This document shows positions 47,700 to 60,046 of a stretch of 64,000 nt of DNA, piece after piece. A model generated the notes under the pieces. The model worked only from the letters and a program-made list of their open reading frames with translations, searched no databases and was not told where the DNA came from. Each line of letters begins with the position of its first letter. The stretch's first letter is position 1. The stretch comes from Panagrolaimus kolymaensis (Eukaryota; Nematoda; Chromadorea; Rhabditida; Panagrolaimidae): the NCBI GenBank assembly GCA_028622995.1, contig JAJQJQ010000016.1, forward strand, positions 2,790,001 through 2,854,000. Direction: 5' to 3'. Position numbers and translations under genes: made by a program.

Positions 47700-49710
47700 G
47701 GGCAATCATCAACTAATGAATCTAGAATTATTTTACCTAGTCGACAACATGGATTACAGATTCCATTTGGTTGCCGTTTTTCTTGTTTAAAATGTTCGGC
47801 TTCACAAATGAGAACAAATTTAATCTTTCACCTAATAAATAAGGTTAACATTTTTATAACAAGCTCCAACTCTTTTGACAAAAGGTTTTACAATTTTAGG
47901 CACACATCGCCTTTTATAGTTAACAATATTCAATGCTTGTTTGAGTTCAATTTTTTTGTAATTTCCTTAAATCTGCTATACGCTATCCCATCTTTCACGT
48001 TTTTCTCCATTTGTTTCATTTTCACGACGAAGCCGCATCATCACAGCATTTTGATATTTAAGATTATTTTTTGTTCTTTAAAATAAACTTGTTTCGAGAG
48101 TTTAATCAATTCATTACTTCTATTATTATTTTCAGGTGCTAATAATAATCTTTTTTCCTTGCACTTCTCGTTTTCTTAGCATTTCATTCAATTTTACCGC
48201 TGCATTCATTTTTTATTATTTCAGATTATCTGTCATACTATTGATTTTTTATAAGCATTCTACAGACTCTTTTTTTCAAAATCTTTATTATCAATATCCA
48301 TTGGTTTATTTTCAACAGCAGTTGCAATGGTTTGAGTATTTTGTTGATTTAAGTCTTGTTCAGTTTTAATCATTTTTGATGTTATGTACAATTATGTTAT
48401 CTTCATGGCATTTATTAGTTTTTCAAACTGACGTTGCATTGGCAGTATCGAGGTTTATATTAATATCTTCAATAACGAAACTTTCTTTGGTATCGTCAGG
48501 ACGAATTATAATCGTAGAAATATAATAATTATAAATATTTCCTCTCCATGTAACAATTTCTAAATCTTCGATATTAAAACTTTTATTATTAAAAATTTTT
48601 TCTGGAGGCATACAAATTAATTGTCGACAATTATACCATTCATTTTGTTTTTTATATGAGCTATATGGTGCATTTTAAATTACGCATTCTCCACCTGTTA
48701 ATAAACGACAAAGAAATAATAACTTTTCAGGTTAAGGATTTAGAAGATTTGAGTGTAATGTACAATAGTACTTACATATTTTTGTACTTTTTGTTAAAAT
48801 GGATAAAACCCAGTGTTGTTGACTGATGTTTACTGGAATAGATTTTTCTTAAGTTTCACTGTATTAATTAGTAATCGTTGAGCTTCATTTATCACTTATT
48901 CTAAATGTTTAGCTCCACCATTCGATGGATATTCAATTGTGTGAAATGAAATCCTAAACAAAATGCGCTTACTAAAAGTCTATCATCATGGCCATCGATA
49001 ACATCTCTGTTCATAATAATAACAATTGTTTCATCATTAATCTATTGAATATTTTTTATTTTGTTCATTGCATATAATGTCATTGGTTCTTTATCTTGCT
49101 CAACTTTAACTTCAGCAATCACATTATCATCGCTCTTTTTATTTTGTTAAATATTATTAAAAATATCTCCTAAATACTCTTTTGAATCTACAAAATCATT
49201 TGCATGTTGTTCGATTTATGGCCAATCATTTAAGATTCCATTAAAAGCGAGGAGAATTACTTTAACTCAAGCTTTTTCTTTAAGTGCAAGAAATGTCACA
49301 AAAAACCTATTTTCACCGTTAAAACATATTTCTTCTGCCATTCGACAAATGTAAACTTCAAAATTGTATCCATTAAGCTGCATATTTACAGTATCATATT
49401 TGTGTTCATATTCGAAACGCATATTCACATAACCTTCAACAATCATTTTTAAGTGTTCATAAACTGGCGCAAAATTCCAATGCAAGCTATCATAAACTTT
49501 TATAGTAACAAGTTTTAAAAGTATTAAATACCAATATCTTTTTTCGCATACTGGAACCATAAGTATTTGAAAGTCGAGCTTGAAAACTCTTAAAGACAAA
49601 AATGGATTAAATTAAGGCTAAGTTTATAAGAAAGCACAATAAAATTGTGGCGAAACATTGGCTTTTCTAATGCCTTTCATTGATCCATGTTCTGCATAAG
49701 CAATTTTTTT
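47700..49710 (-). pseudogene. Decayed Ulp1/C48-peptidase coding region, mobile-element relic
   Basis: Interrupted minus-strand coding remnant. The longest intact piece, 49599-49267, aligns by eye with the Ulp1/SENP (C48) peptidase fold: LMVPVCEKRYWYLILL, VYDSLHWN, and NMQLNGYNFEVYICRMAEEI. In a functional enzyme these hold the catalytic His (HW), Asp, Gln and Cys (NGxDCG). Here His is Tyr and the DCG segment is NFE, so catalytic His and Cys are both lost, while Asp and Gln remain. Further fragments continue downstream (NRDVIDGHDDRLLVSAFCLG; MPPEKIFNNKSF to 48423; MMRLRRENETNGEKRERWD near 48030) separated by stops and frameshifts. Many nematode transposons carry a Ulp1-like gene, so this is probably a transposon relic. 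Confidence 0.55.
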
Positions 49711-50009
49711 TTATCATTCCTCTCATTTTCCTTGAAAAGAGCTACCTTTAATTGGTAAACACAAAAAAAAAAAATGAGTGAGTTGAAAGAAAGTAAAAAC
49801 TATTCCACATTGGTCGTATTGTTTGCACCAACAAAATAATATTATTAGCCATACTTAAATTTTTAAAGAGAAAAAATGGGTTTAAAAGCATTTTTTTTGT
49901 TCGGAAAAAATGATCATCTGCCGAAAGAGTAAAAAAGCGCAATATTTTTTAATAGATTGTACATATTTTTAAGTTAAAAGAATATAAAAAGTTACAAAAT
50001 AAATTACTT

Positions 50010-50563
50010 ATTTTAGTTGCTAAAACTTTCAATAAATTGTCCCTTTCTCTTCCTTGGGAAGCAATCAATAATAGTAAACCAGAATTGAGCTTTGAAAACA
50101 TTATCGAAAAAGAACGTTTTTCGATTTCAGTAAGTTTTTCTAAAAACCAAGTTATAAGTATTTTTAGAGTCACTACGAAATCCCTGGTGATCAAAGTCAT
50201 GGTTCACAATTAGATTGTGCAAGTGAATCAAATCAAAGCCAAGATTATTATGACTGATTTTAAGCGTAAACTAATGTTGACAACTTGAGCTTTTTTATCT
50301 CCTTCTTTTTAAAAATTGTTATATCAATAAAGGGTAAGGTAAAACTGTTAACGATAATAAAAATTTTCCTAACAAATAAGTCAAATGCGTCTTTTACCTT
50401 AGCAAGTTCAAACTTTTCATGAAGCAGCTCGTAAAGATAAACCATAAGCAACTTAAATTATTGAAATTGAGGTTCCCCAATTGGATATGATAAATAGATT
50501 TGCTGAAGTATTTGCATATTTATCAGTTCAAGAAGCTCATACTCCTCCCACAATAAGGTCATG
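50010..50563 (+). pseudogene. Coding-like exon fragments, broken gene
   Basis: Plus-strand pieces look like genuine exons. After a TTATTTTAG acceptor, a frame encoding AKTFNKLSLSLPWEAINN runs to a GTAAGT donor at about 50130. After TATTTTTAG a second frame reads SHYEIPGDQSHGSQLDCASE and stops at about 50256. From about 50402 a third begins QVQTFHEAARKDKP, is broken by a stop, and resumes in another frame as IEVPQLDMINRFAEVFAYLS up to 50563. Reading-frame breaks indicate decay. No family recognised. The fragments abut the long-TIR element. Confidence 0.4.
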
Positions 50564-50646
50564 ATGTTTTAACACGAAAAAAAAATGCGACAAAAATAAA
50601 ATTTCAAAAATTTATGAATTTACGGTTTTTATTGTAATTCGTTTTT

Positions 50647-50943
50647 ATATGAAATCTTTTAATTATTTTTATTATTACTACCATATTTGGGATGTAATAA
50701 GGAAGCGATTGGTACTGAGATCCTTGCAATTGCTAAAAATTTTCAAAAACATCTGTTAGCTCAACGATGTTGTCAACAATGTTGCATATGTCATTGTTAA
50801 TCGTATATCCAACATCAGATTATTTGCAAACCTCAAATTTTTATTCTGCTTAGATAACCTTATTCCTCACATCGAGAAGAAGAGGTTTCGTTCGTTTTTT
50901 TCGAAAAAAGTTTGAAATTGGACCTAAATCATGACTTTTTGTG
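50647..50943 (+). repeat. Left terminal inverted repeat
   Basis: Left arm of the 1.27-kb element, AT-rich, inverted and nearly identical to the right arm at 51623-51919. Confidence 0.85.
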
Positions 50944-51506
50944 TATGCTAGGTTTCAATGGTGTTTTTGGGTTATAAATTTTATTTAAACAACAACAAAA
51001 AAGACAAAATAAATAATAATTAGCATAATAAGGATAATATAAAACATATTCAATGATTATTAAGGTTTCGGAGAATGTGTTGGTTTTCAAAAAATGTGAT
51101 TTTCTTAGCATTTGCTTGAGGACTGCTTCCAGGAATGCGTCTATCCAAATCTCTTCTGCAGCTTTTTCAACTTCATCACCAGCAGCTGATAAAGTTTCAA
51201 TGGTTCTTAAAGAAGAGTCGGGAATTATTCGATAGTTGACCAATCTTTACTATGAATTGTGCAAAACATACATGGGCAAGTGGCACTTCCACCTTGAAGA
51301 CCAAGTGTGGTTCCACTCATTTTACAATCAGCAATAAAAGAACTAAAAAAATGAAATAAGTAATGACTGATTCTTGATAAAAAAAAATTCAGATGAAAAA
51401 AATAATATCGCAGAATCAAGACAAAGCGTTTCCCAAGGAAGCACTTGATGCACTTGTGGGTCATTTGAAAGGAATTAAGATGACCTTCGAGTGAAAACTT
51501 CAACAT
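50944..51506 (-). pseudogene. Internal ORFs of the TIR element, transposon-protein-like
   Basis: Between the inverted repeats the minus strand has two overlapping open frames. The first (51506-51225), after a TTTTTTTAG acceptor, contains IADCKMSGTTLGLQGGSATC followed by PCMFCTIHSKDW. This CPC-x2-C motif after a Gly-rich loop recalls uncharacterised transposon-encoded proteins in animals that read 'G-x-CPxxC'. The second (51243-50929) contains a helical segment, LSAAGDEVEKAAEEIWIDAF. The frames do not join without a shift. This suggests a truncated remnant of a transposon protein; the family could not be named. Confidence 0.4.
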
Positions 51507-51622
51507 TTTTATTAAGAAATGAACGAATAATGCATTTTTGAATAAATTAAAGCTTTTTTCAGCAAAAAGTAATGAAATGCTATGTTAATTATGTACATAA
51601 ATGTAAATTAACGCATAGCCTG

Positions 51623-51919
51623 CACAAAAAGTCATGATTTAGGTCCAATTTCAAACTTTTTTCGAAAAAAACGAACGAAACCTCTTCTTCTCGATGTGAG
51701 GAATAAGGTTATCTAGGCAGAATAAAAATTTGAGGTTTGCAAATAATCTGATGTTGGATATACGATTAACAATGACATATGCAACATTGTTGACAACATC
51801 GTTGAGCTAACAGATGTTTTTGAAAATTTTTAGCAATTGCAAGGATCTCAGTACTAATCGCTTCCTTATTACATCCCAAATATGGTAGTAATAATAAAAA
51901 TAATTAAAAGATTTCATAT
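51623..51919 (-). repeat. Right terminal inverted repeat
   Basis: Right arm of the 1.27-kb element, inverted copy of 50647-50943. Confidence 0.85.
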
Positions 51920-51989
51920 TAATTAAAAAAATCATCGAAAATCATAAGTACTATAGTTTCTTAATTTTTGTTTAAAATATTTTTTAGCC

Positions 51990-52091
51990 TTTTTTTGGTC
52001 CCATCACGGTCAAAAATGACCTTAAAGTGTCCTCCTAAAGATGAAATTATTCTTAATGAACTCGCAGAAGCTCTTACACCAAAGGCATATT
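51990..52091 (+). pseudogene. Orphan terminal exon fragment
   Basis: After a TATTTTTTAG acceptor, an open frame reads VPSRSKMTLKCPPKDEIILN followed by ELAEALTPKAY and a stop at 52091. It has coding-like composition but no upstream partner in frame nearby. It may belong to the gene whose fragments lie at 50.0-50.6 kb, split by the TIR element. Confidence 0.3.
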
Positions 52092-52595
52092 AAATGTTTT
52101 GTATTTTCATTGTCATTTAATTATGATCATGTCTTTTAACTTTTTTTAGTATTACTTTAAATATGTGACATTTGTAATAAAAATATAAATAAAATTTGAA
52201 TAAAAATCAGTTGAAAAGCTAAAAAAATAAAATATCGCGAACTTGCACAATTTTTTTACGGTCTCGACGCGAAAACAAACATCGCGACTTCGCGATGTCG
52301 CGAACTTTCACAAAAGCCTGTTCTTCTTCTCGTTTGCTTTTTCATCGTTCAACTCAAGTCTTATTCTCGACAACAACAAAAAAAATTTCTATGTGTTTAC
52401 TCAAATTCTCTATTTCTAAATCCATTTTCTGTGGTGAATTTGAAAGCAGTAACTGCAACCATTATATCGCGTGATTCATTGTATTTATTTTTTACTTTTT
52501 GACATAAAATTGACACAAAATGTATTAACAAAAACATAGTCTTTCATATTCTTCTGATTTCATTTCAAAAAATTTTTTAATGTTTCTTTTAGTCA

Positions 52596-55500
52596 ATGGC
52601 TCAGCGTCGCCCCGGCGCTCCTTTGGTTACAGGTTTATCACCAAAGGAAGGAATTCCGGGAACGCAAATTATTATTCGAGGAGAAAACCTTGGAAATGAT
52701 TCATCTGATTTAATAGCTTTATTTATTTGTAATACTGATTGTCTGATCTCAGCAAAATGGAAATCTTCATCAAAAATTATTGCACGCTTGGGACAAGCCA
52801 AACGTGGCATAGGTGAAGTTGTCATCGTTACTAAATCTGGTGGTCGTGGTCATTCGGAGGTAAATTTTCGTGTTTTTATTGAAGAAGTTTCACCTCTTCA
52901 AGAATCAAGCGTTTGGGTGGATGAAACTCACACGGTTCCTGGACGAAATGTTGTCCGAAGTATACCTGAAGCAAATGAAACCGACGATATGCTTGGATTA
53001 AAAGTTGACCCGTAAGAATTCTATGTTTAAAAGTTTTTAATAAATTCAACTTTTAATTTTAGAAATAAAAAATTAGATCAAGCATTTCTAGCTCGAATGT
53101 TTCCAGAAGGAAGTGGAAATCGTCGAATGGAAAGTTTTGCCCCTGCATGGTATTTACTTGAAAATCATAAATATACAAAGTTAGTTTCTAAATTTTTATT
53201 ATATCGGTGCTTTATGAAAAATTTTATAGAATTGAAGATCTTCGAAAAGGAATTGAACATTTAAAAAGGGAAGCGGAAAAAGAAAAAAAGACTAGTAAAG
53301 ATGTTCATAAAGCAAATCTTCATGCTTTAATTAGCTGTGTTGATGCTCTAACTAAACTTTACAAAAGTATGGAAGATGAAAAGAAAGCTAAAGGATGGCC
53401 TTTGACAACAGCTTTAAATTCAAAGGTTTGAATTTTGTATTTATGTGATGCCAAAAAAACATACTTAATTACAGATTGAAGAAGCTAAATTAACAGCGGA
53501 TAAATTATTTAAAGATGTTCTTGGTCGAAAAGATGCTGCAGATTCCACGAGAAATGCATTATCAGTTTTAACAAGATTTCGATTTATATTCTTTTTACCA
53601 GAAACAATTGATGAAAATATGGAAAAAGTAATCATATTGAAATTTGGTAAAAGGAAATTCAAATTAATTTTCAGGGTGATTATGCAACAATTCTAAATGA
53701 TTTTACCCGGGCCAAATCATTATTTAAAGATTCTGAAGTATCACTTTTCAAAGAAGGTGTGTATTATATTTATTCCGATTTTTTACGCGCATCTTAAATT
53801 TCTTTCATTTTGCAGTTATGGTAGTGTTGGATAAAAAAATGGAAAAATTCAAAAAAGATATTCGTCAAAAATTAATTGATGTTCCAGCAACTTTTGAGGA
53901 ACAAAGCAAATTAATTAAATATCTTAAAGTTCTTGAACCTGATAGCGATCCGGCATGGGATTGTACGGTAGCATATCATATATGGATGGAAGATATTTTG
54001 TGGCAATTACAAGAAAAGCATTATAAAGCGGCCTTAAATGAAGAAAAACAACAAAAAGATGGACTCTTTCCTCGTAAAAATTTAAACAAATTCTTTCAAA
54101 AATAATAACAGATTTATTTTTTAGTTGAAAGTGCTAATGCTCATCGTCAGCAATTTGTTACGGAATTATTATCAATTATGACAGATAAATTACAATCATT
54201 TTGGAAACTTGCACAAAGTTATTCCAATGCCAGCGATGAAAAATATTTGGAGAAACAAGATGGAGTCAATGTTTGTTTTCCCTTTTCTCCCTTTTTTTAT
54301 TAATGCGAATTACATTTAGCAAATGTTAACAAATACAATAAATGTTTCCTCTTGGTTAATGTTAAATTCTCTCAGGTAAGAAGTTATATATTTATTACAT
54401 TATTAACCAAAGTAACAATATAATAATCAAAAAATAATACATATATTTTATTTTTATTCTCAGTCCAAAAACCCTTCCATCAATGATTTCTCAACAATAT
54501 AAAGATCAATTTGTAACATGGCCTAAAATTCCATCAAAAACTGAAATTCGACATCTTTTCTTTGCTCTTCAAGCTTTAAGGTATGTTTATAATATCCTTT
54601 TTTAATTTTTTTTAACGGTTTATTTTTAAGATCTTCAATAAAATCTTTGCTTGAATTTCAATTTACTCACGATCATGTTCAACCCCTCATTGAACTTTGT
54701 ATGACCATACGAATTAAAACCCTTAGTTCTTTAACTAATCAAACCGAGGAAGCAATTATTGCAATAGCAGAAAAAGAAAATTGGAAAACGGATGTTGTTG
54801 GAAATGAATCAAAAACTTCACTTCCCGATATGTATGAATCAGTGGTAATTAATTTTTTATTTAGCTTATCAACCTTTTTTTTATTGTAAAATAAATTTAG
54901 ATAAATGAAATGTTACCCCAATTAAAACAAATTCTTTCGTATGATGGATATCCAGGTGAACCTGATCTTTTTTCATTGGAAGCTTATCAAGAGGTAACTC
55001 GAGACCTTTTTTGTGGTATGATTACTTGTATCAAAGAATGCTATGACAAATTGCTTTTATTAAACCCTGTTCATCAGCGCCCAAATCATCTTCGACCAAA
55101 TCCTAATTTAGCCGCTTCTAGTATTGATGATTCCGCATCCATTTCAAGTGCAAATGATGAAAGGTCAACACGTGTGCCGCTCGATGTACAATCACAACCA
55201 TCATCAAGAAAATTTCTTATTTCCGTTTGCAATATGGAATATATTATTAATCATTCGTTGCCATTAACTTGTAAAAGATTGAGTGATAATGGCGTTAAAT
55301 TTGCTGATGTCATCTTAGAGGCATGTTTTCTTTTTTTATACAATTAGAGCATTTGTTAAGTTTTATATTTTTAGTTAACCAAAAAAAAACTCGTATCAAT
55401 TCGACAAGGATTTATTTCAAAATATTTAGGTATTAAACAAGCTCCATTGATTTCACTCATCGAAGCCGCAACCTATGATCGTTTGCCTGAAATTGATGGT

Positions 55501-56007
55501 AGAAAATTTATTATATTTTCCTGATGAAATTTTTAAATCTCGAAAATTTTAGATGTATCATATTTTACTAAAGAACATATAATGTGTATTGTTTTTATTC
55601 AAGCTGAGCTTGAGCAACTTGCACCTCAATTAATGCAACAAACCATTTCGCATATTGTTGAAATAACCACCGATAAATTATTAATAAAATTAAATGAAAA
55701 ACAGCGAAGTAATGGAAAAAATGATGTCACTCAAATAGTTATCGATTTGACAGCCCTTGAAAAAACTCTTAAATGTTTTTTATCACCATCAAAGAAAAAG
55801 GAATTCAGTCGAAAACGGGCTGAACTTATGGATCGATTCAATGTGGAGTAAGAATTCATTTAAATTTTATAATAAAAAAAAGAGAAACTTTTTAGACATT
55901 TTAATAATGCCATGGCAACATTTGATCATTCTATGGAACTTGCGGTTCGCAGTCTTGAAATAGGTGGAGATGAAGAAAATGATGATCTTGATTCTTCGAG
56001 TGTTTAA
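52596..56007 (+). CDS. sec-5: Exocyst complex subunit Sec5 (EXOC2)
   Basis: Component of the octameric exocyst that tethers secretory vesicles to the plasma membrane; RalA effector in animals. The start MAQRRPGAPLVTGLSPKEGI at 52596 follows a TTTCTTTTAG acceptor, so trans-splicing or a 5' intron is likely. Residues about 9-95 form an IPT/TIG domain (GTQIIIRGENLGNDSSDLIA, KRGIGEVVIVTKSGGRG), the Ral-binding domain unique to metazoan Sec5. After it come the LDQAFLARMFPEGSGNRRME block, helical Sec5 core exons (RKGIEHLKREAEKEKK; FRFIFFLPETID; FTRAKSLFKDSEVSLFKE), and a C-terminal helical region ending SLEIGGDEENDDLDSSSV at 56007. About a dozen exons with 50-150 bp introns; total length about 880 aa fits the family. 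Confidence 0.92.
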
Positions 56008-56269
56008 TAAATTTGTGATAATTAATTAAGAGATTTATTTTTTTATAATTTATTTTATGCCTTATTTTAAATTATTTATTTCTGCCGAAAACCATTCCCA
56101 GCTTTTTTTATAATTTTTTTTGAAAGAGTTTCAAAAATAAATATTTTTTCTTCTCATAATTGCACATTTTCTTGAAAAGAAACACGGTTGTCAAGCCGAA
56201 TATTTTTATTTGTTGTTTTAACATTTTTATGTAAAAAAAATAATTATTTTTTTCTTTTTCCATTCCTAG

Positions 56270-57991
56270 ATTGATCGATCGAATTCAACAATAAAGTCTA
56301 TAGAAGCTTCAACGCTTCTGGACGCGAATAGTCCAGATGCGCCTAAATCAGACGTATATCCATTAGAAATTGAAGAACCTGTCGTTATAGTTTCATCAAA
56401 GCATCCTTGCCTTCGTTCAAGATTTTTAGCAACATTCGAATATATTCATCAAAAATTATTTGCAGGAATGCCAAGGAGACTTATTTTAGTTCTTATTCTC
56501 ATCGATGTATGTTTTTTGGTTGCAAGATTTTCTTTTGAACGCGCTGGTGCTCCAAATTTAGCAAGAGCCTTCTTAATTTTATTCATTCAACTTGCAATGG
56601 GTATGGTTTCAACTTTTATTTATAAAAGAATTGTATCAATACCACCAAGAAAAAAATCTGAAACATGGCCAAAATCTGCAAAAATTGGTTTAAGCGTTTT
56701 TGCATTTATTTGGATCTTGCTTGCTCATACATGCTGGCTATTTTTTTACATCAATTTACCAGAAGACTTTTTCTTTTCAATTTTATGGTAAATATTTTGA
56801 GATTTATGGAGATCTAAAGTTTTCCCCATATTATTTTTATACTTTTATGTTTTTTTTAGTTTTTTGGCAATTGGAGCATATATTCATTGTGCTGTATTTC
56901 TTTTCACATTCTTTTTCATTGAACGCTTTGCTCATATTCTTGTACCATTAATACAAACTCCAGTACTAAAATCTGAAACTCTTCATACTTCAATTGCAGT
57001 TATATTTGCTCTTCTTCTCACCACACAGGGATTCTTTTCAACCTACCGACGACCAACTTTGAAAAATCTTAATATTTTTATTCGTGATTTACCTGAAGAA
57101 TTAGATGGATTTTCCATTGCTCTTATCACTGACATTCATATTGGACCAACGGTAGGGAAAAGTCGGGTAGCAGAAATTGTTCAAGTGATAAATCAGGTTC
57201 AACCTGATGTGGTTGCTATTGCTGGAGATCTGGTGGATGGTTATATTGATTTCATTGGAAAGCGAGCTAAACCATTAGCTGATCTTCGTTCACGTTATGG
57301 CTCCTTTGTTGCTCTAGGAAATCATGAATATTTTCACCAAAATGTTGATAATTGGATTCACTTCTTCAAGGATGAATTAAATTTGACAACACTTGTAAAT
57401 TCGGGAGTGGTTTTCGAAAAAGGTGGAAAGCAATTATGTTTTGCTGGGGTAGATGATCTTTATACGGAAACAATCCACATCAAAGGTTTGAAAATCTCCA
57501 ATTGATTTTACTAATACGGAATTTTTTTAGGACATAAGATAGATCCAGTTGCCGCACTTTCTAATTGCCCAGAAAATACAACAACAATCGTTATGGCTCA
57601 TCAACCTAATGGAGCCGCAAGAGTTTTAAGTACTCTCAAAGATACTGGAAAACGTGTTGATCTTATCCTATCCGGTAAGATCTCTTTTCACATATAATAG
57701 TTAAACTATAAATTTTTTTAGGACATACTCATGCCGGTCAAATGTTTGTCGTTTGGCCGCTTAGCTTTATTTCAAATACATTCTTCTATGGGCTTTATTC
57801 CCATAGTGCATCTGGAGCCCAAGTTTATGTTTCCTCTGGTGTAAATTATTGGGGACCGGTATAATTTAATTATTAAATTTTTTAAAACTATCTTTTGTTT
57901 TTAGCCAATTAAGATGCTTCCGTCCCTTTGTGAGGTTGTCAACATTCGACTTCATAGTGCTCCAAGCGGAAATAATGAAATCATGCATTGA
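56270..57991 (+). CDS. Transmembrane metallophosphoesterase (TMPPE-type), copy 1
   Basis: Multi-span membrane protein with a C-terminal calcineurin-like metallophosphoesterase domain. An open frame starts at an acceptor at 56269 and runs 66 codons before the first ATG (56468, MPRRLILVLILIDV), encoding a plausible cytosolic tail (IEASTLLDANSPDAPK); the true start exon was not found. Several hydrophobic spans (ILVLILIDVCFLVA, KIGLSVFAFIWILLAHTCWL, FLAIGAYIHCAVFLFTFFFI, TSIAVIFALLLTTQ) precede the enzyme domain. Metal-binding motifs are all present: LITDIHIG, AGDLVDG, GNHEYF, MAHQPN and SGHTHAGQ. Ends at 57991. Substrate unknown. About 260 bp downstream of sec-5 on the same strand. Confidence 0.88.
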
Positions 57992-58407
57992 AAGAAACAG
58001 ACTTAAAAAAGAAAATGTCACTTATGTATTTGTTTCTCGCCTTCTTCACTAGTCTTTTATCCTTCATTTTGTTGTTATTACTGGTATTTAAAATTTGAAT
58101 TCTCGAGTGTTTTTGCTTCTTTTTAATTAAACCAGATCGTGCACTTTATATGAATCCCGTTTACATTAATTATATTTTTTAAATAGCTATAGATAAATAT
58201 ATTTTAAACAATTTCTTATCATCACAAAACATGAGGTTTTTTTTTACCAAAAACAAATTATTTTATTTTTTTTAAAAATCCAACATGCATGTTAAATTTT
58301 CTACGTTTTATTCAACGTGGTTTTTTGAAGAAAGGCGCGAAATGAAAAAATTATTCATGACATAAATTGTTTGTGTATTTTAAAACTTCATTTGTCTTTC
58401 GTTAAAA

Positions 58408-60046
58408 ATGGAGGAAACTTTACTTCTGACGAACCATGCAACTCTCGGATTATATGGATTTGGGTTAACTTTTAGAAAAATTTTCATCTATGTTTTCTCT
58501 TTGGTTTCGTTATATTATTGTATTGGTATATTTGGAAATTTTTATGTAAGTTTAAATTTTTGTTATTTACAAATAATCAACTTTTCTCTGCTTTTAGTCG
58601 ACTAATGCAACTGGATATGAAATTGGTAATCGAAGAAGATTAATTTCGGTTCTTCGTCTTGAACTTTTAATGGTTTATTTTTCAATTCCGATTTATTTAC
58701 ATCTATTCAGTTATTTTCAAACACTACAAGAAAATGATGAAAAAAATATTTATCGAAGAAAACTGGAAGTTGTTCAAAGACGTTGCTACATAACATTCAT
58801 GATTATTATGATTGGAGCTCATATCACATATTTCTTTTATTTTTTACCTTTCAACATTCCATATATTATTTATTGGCCTTGTGCCCTTTCACTCGGATTT
58901 TGGATGCATCTCTTCTTCTTTAGTATGGCTTTTATGGCTGGTAATGCTTTAGTTTCTATTCTTATTGTAAGTTTTAAGTTTTAAAATTTAGCGAATAATA
59001 ATCGTTTTTAGTTATCTTCATTGGGTCGCTCATTCGTGGCTTTGCTTTGTCATGTAAAAGCTTTCAAAAAGCTAATTACCGATCGTCAAATTCAAGTTCT
59101 CTTCACACTTATTGCCACTGTATTTCTTTCATTGATTCAATGGTATAGCAGTGACAAAGTGGCTATTAAACAATTAGAATTATCTCTGCCACATTTTCCG
59201 AAATTATCAAAACCACTTCATGTTGTTATGTTAAGTGATCTTCATGCCGGTGCTATGGTTTATCAAAAAGAAATAGCAAAAGTCGTGGATACAACAAATG
59301 CCATTGAAACAACGTTTGGAGTCGAAGTGGATGCTGTTTTTATTGTGGGTGATTTAATCGATGCTCCACGTGAATTAATTGAAAATCGAATGGAGCCATT
59401 AAGACATTTGAGAAGTCGACTTGGCACTTTTGTTGTTTCTGGTAATCATGAATATTATTACGGTATTGTTTTCTTTTCCTTTTTGTGCTTTGACTCTATT
59501 CTAAATTAACTTCATTTATAGGTAATTATGAAAAATGGCAAGAGCTTTATCAGCAATATGGTATTCATGTTTTGGAGAATGAGTAAATTTTTCTTTTTAA
59601 TGAAAACTTTATTTTTAATTGGTGCTTTCAGGATTTTTAAAGTTGATGATAGTGTTTGTCTCGTTGGACTTCAAGACATTTCTGCATATAAAAGTGGAAT
59701 CAAAAATACTGCTATGAATGTTACCGCAATCAATCAATGTCCTTTCAATCAATCCATAGTCGTACTGGCTCATAATCCTGCTGCAACAAAGAAAATTTTA
59801 GATTTTGCTTATGAAACTCGTCGGGATGTTGATTTGATTCTTTCTGGACACACTCACGGAGGCCAATACTACATTCTCATTCCATATGTTTATTGGTTGT
59901 TACCATATCTTTATGGGCTTTACTCTATCAACAATGGTTTAACGAAGCTGCTAGTATCTGCTGGAACATTGTATCAGGCGGCGCCGATGAAAATGTATGG
60001 TCGATCAGAAATTTGGTTACTAACGCTAACGGGTTATGAATCTTAA
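58408..60046 (+). CDS. Transmembrane metallophosphoesterase (TMPPE-type), copy 2
   Basis: Tandem paralogue of the preceding gene, same layout: hydrophobic N-terminal half (IFIYVFSLVSLYYCIGIFG, CYITFMIIMIGAHITYFFYF, LFTLIATVFLSLIQ) then a metallophosphoesterase domain with MLSDLHAG, VGDLIDA, GNHEYY, LAHNPA and SGHTHGGQ. It starts at 58408 (MEETLLLTNHATLGLYG) and ends at 60046. The enzyme domain is split by a short exon encoding NYEKWQELYQQYGIHVLENE. The catalytic motifs are conserved, so it should be active. The membrane part and the spacing between spans differ clearly from copy 1, indicating an old duplication. About 417 bp downstream of copy 1 and 170 bp upstream of PINX1. Confidence 0.88.

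Larger units (their letters stand above)
50647..51919. mobile_element. DNA element with 297-bp terminal inverted repeats
   Basis: Sequence 50647-50943 is repeated in inverted orientation at 51623-51919. Both start ATATGAAATCTTTTAATTA at the outer end and finish near GACCTAAATCATGACTTTTT at the inner end. Reading the two arms against each other I saw only a few differences, for example GATTGGTACT versus GATTAGTACT and CTGCTTAG versus CTGCCTAG, so insertion or homogenisation was recent. The total length is about 1,273 bp with about 680 bp of unique internal sequence. No clear target-site duplication could be fixed. The layout fits a TIR DNA transposon or fold-back element, probably non-autonomous or internally deleted. 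Confidence 0.85.
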
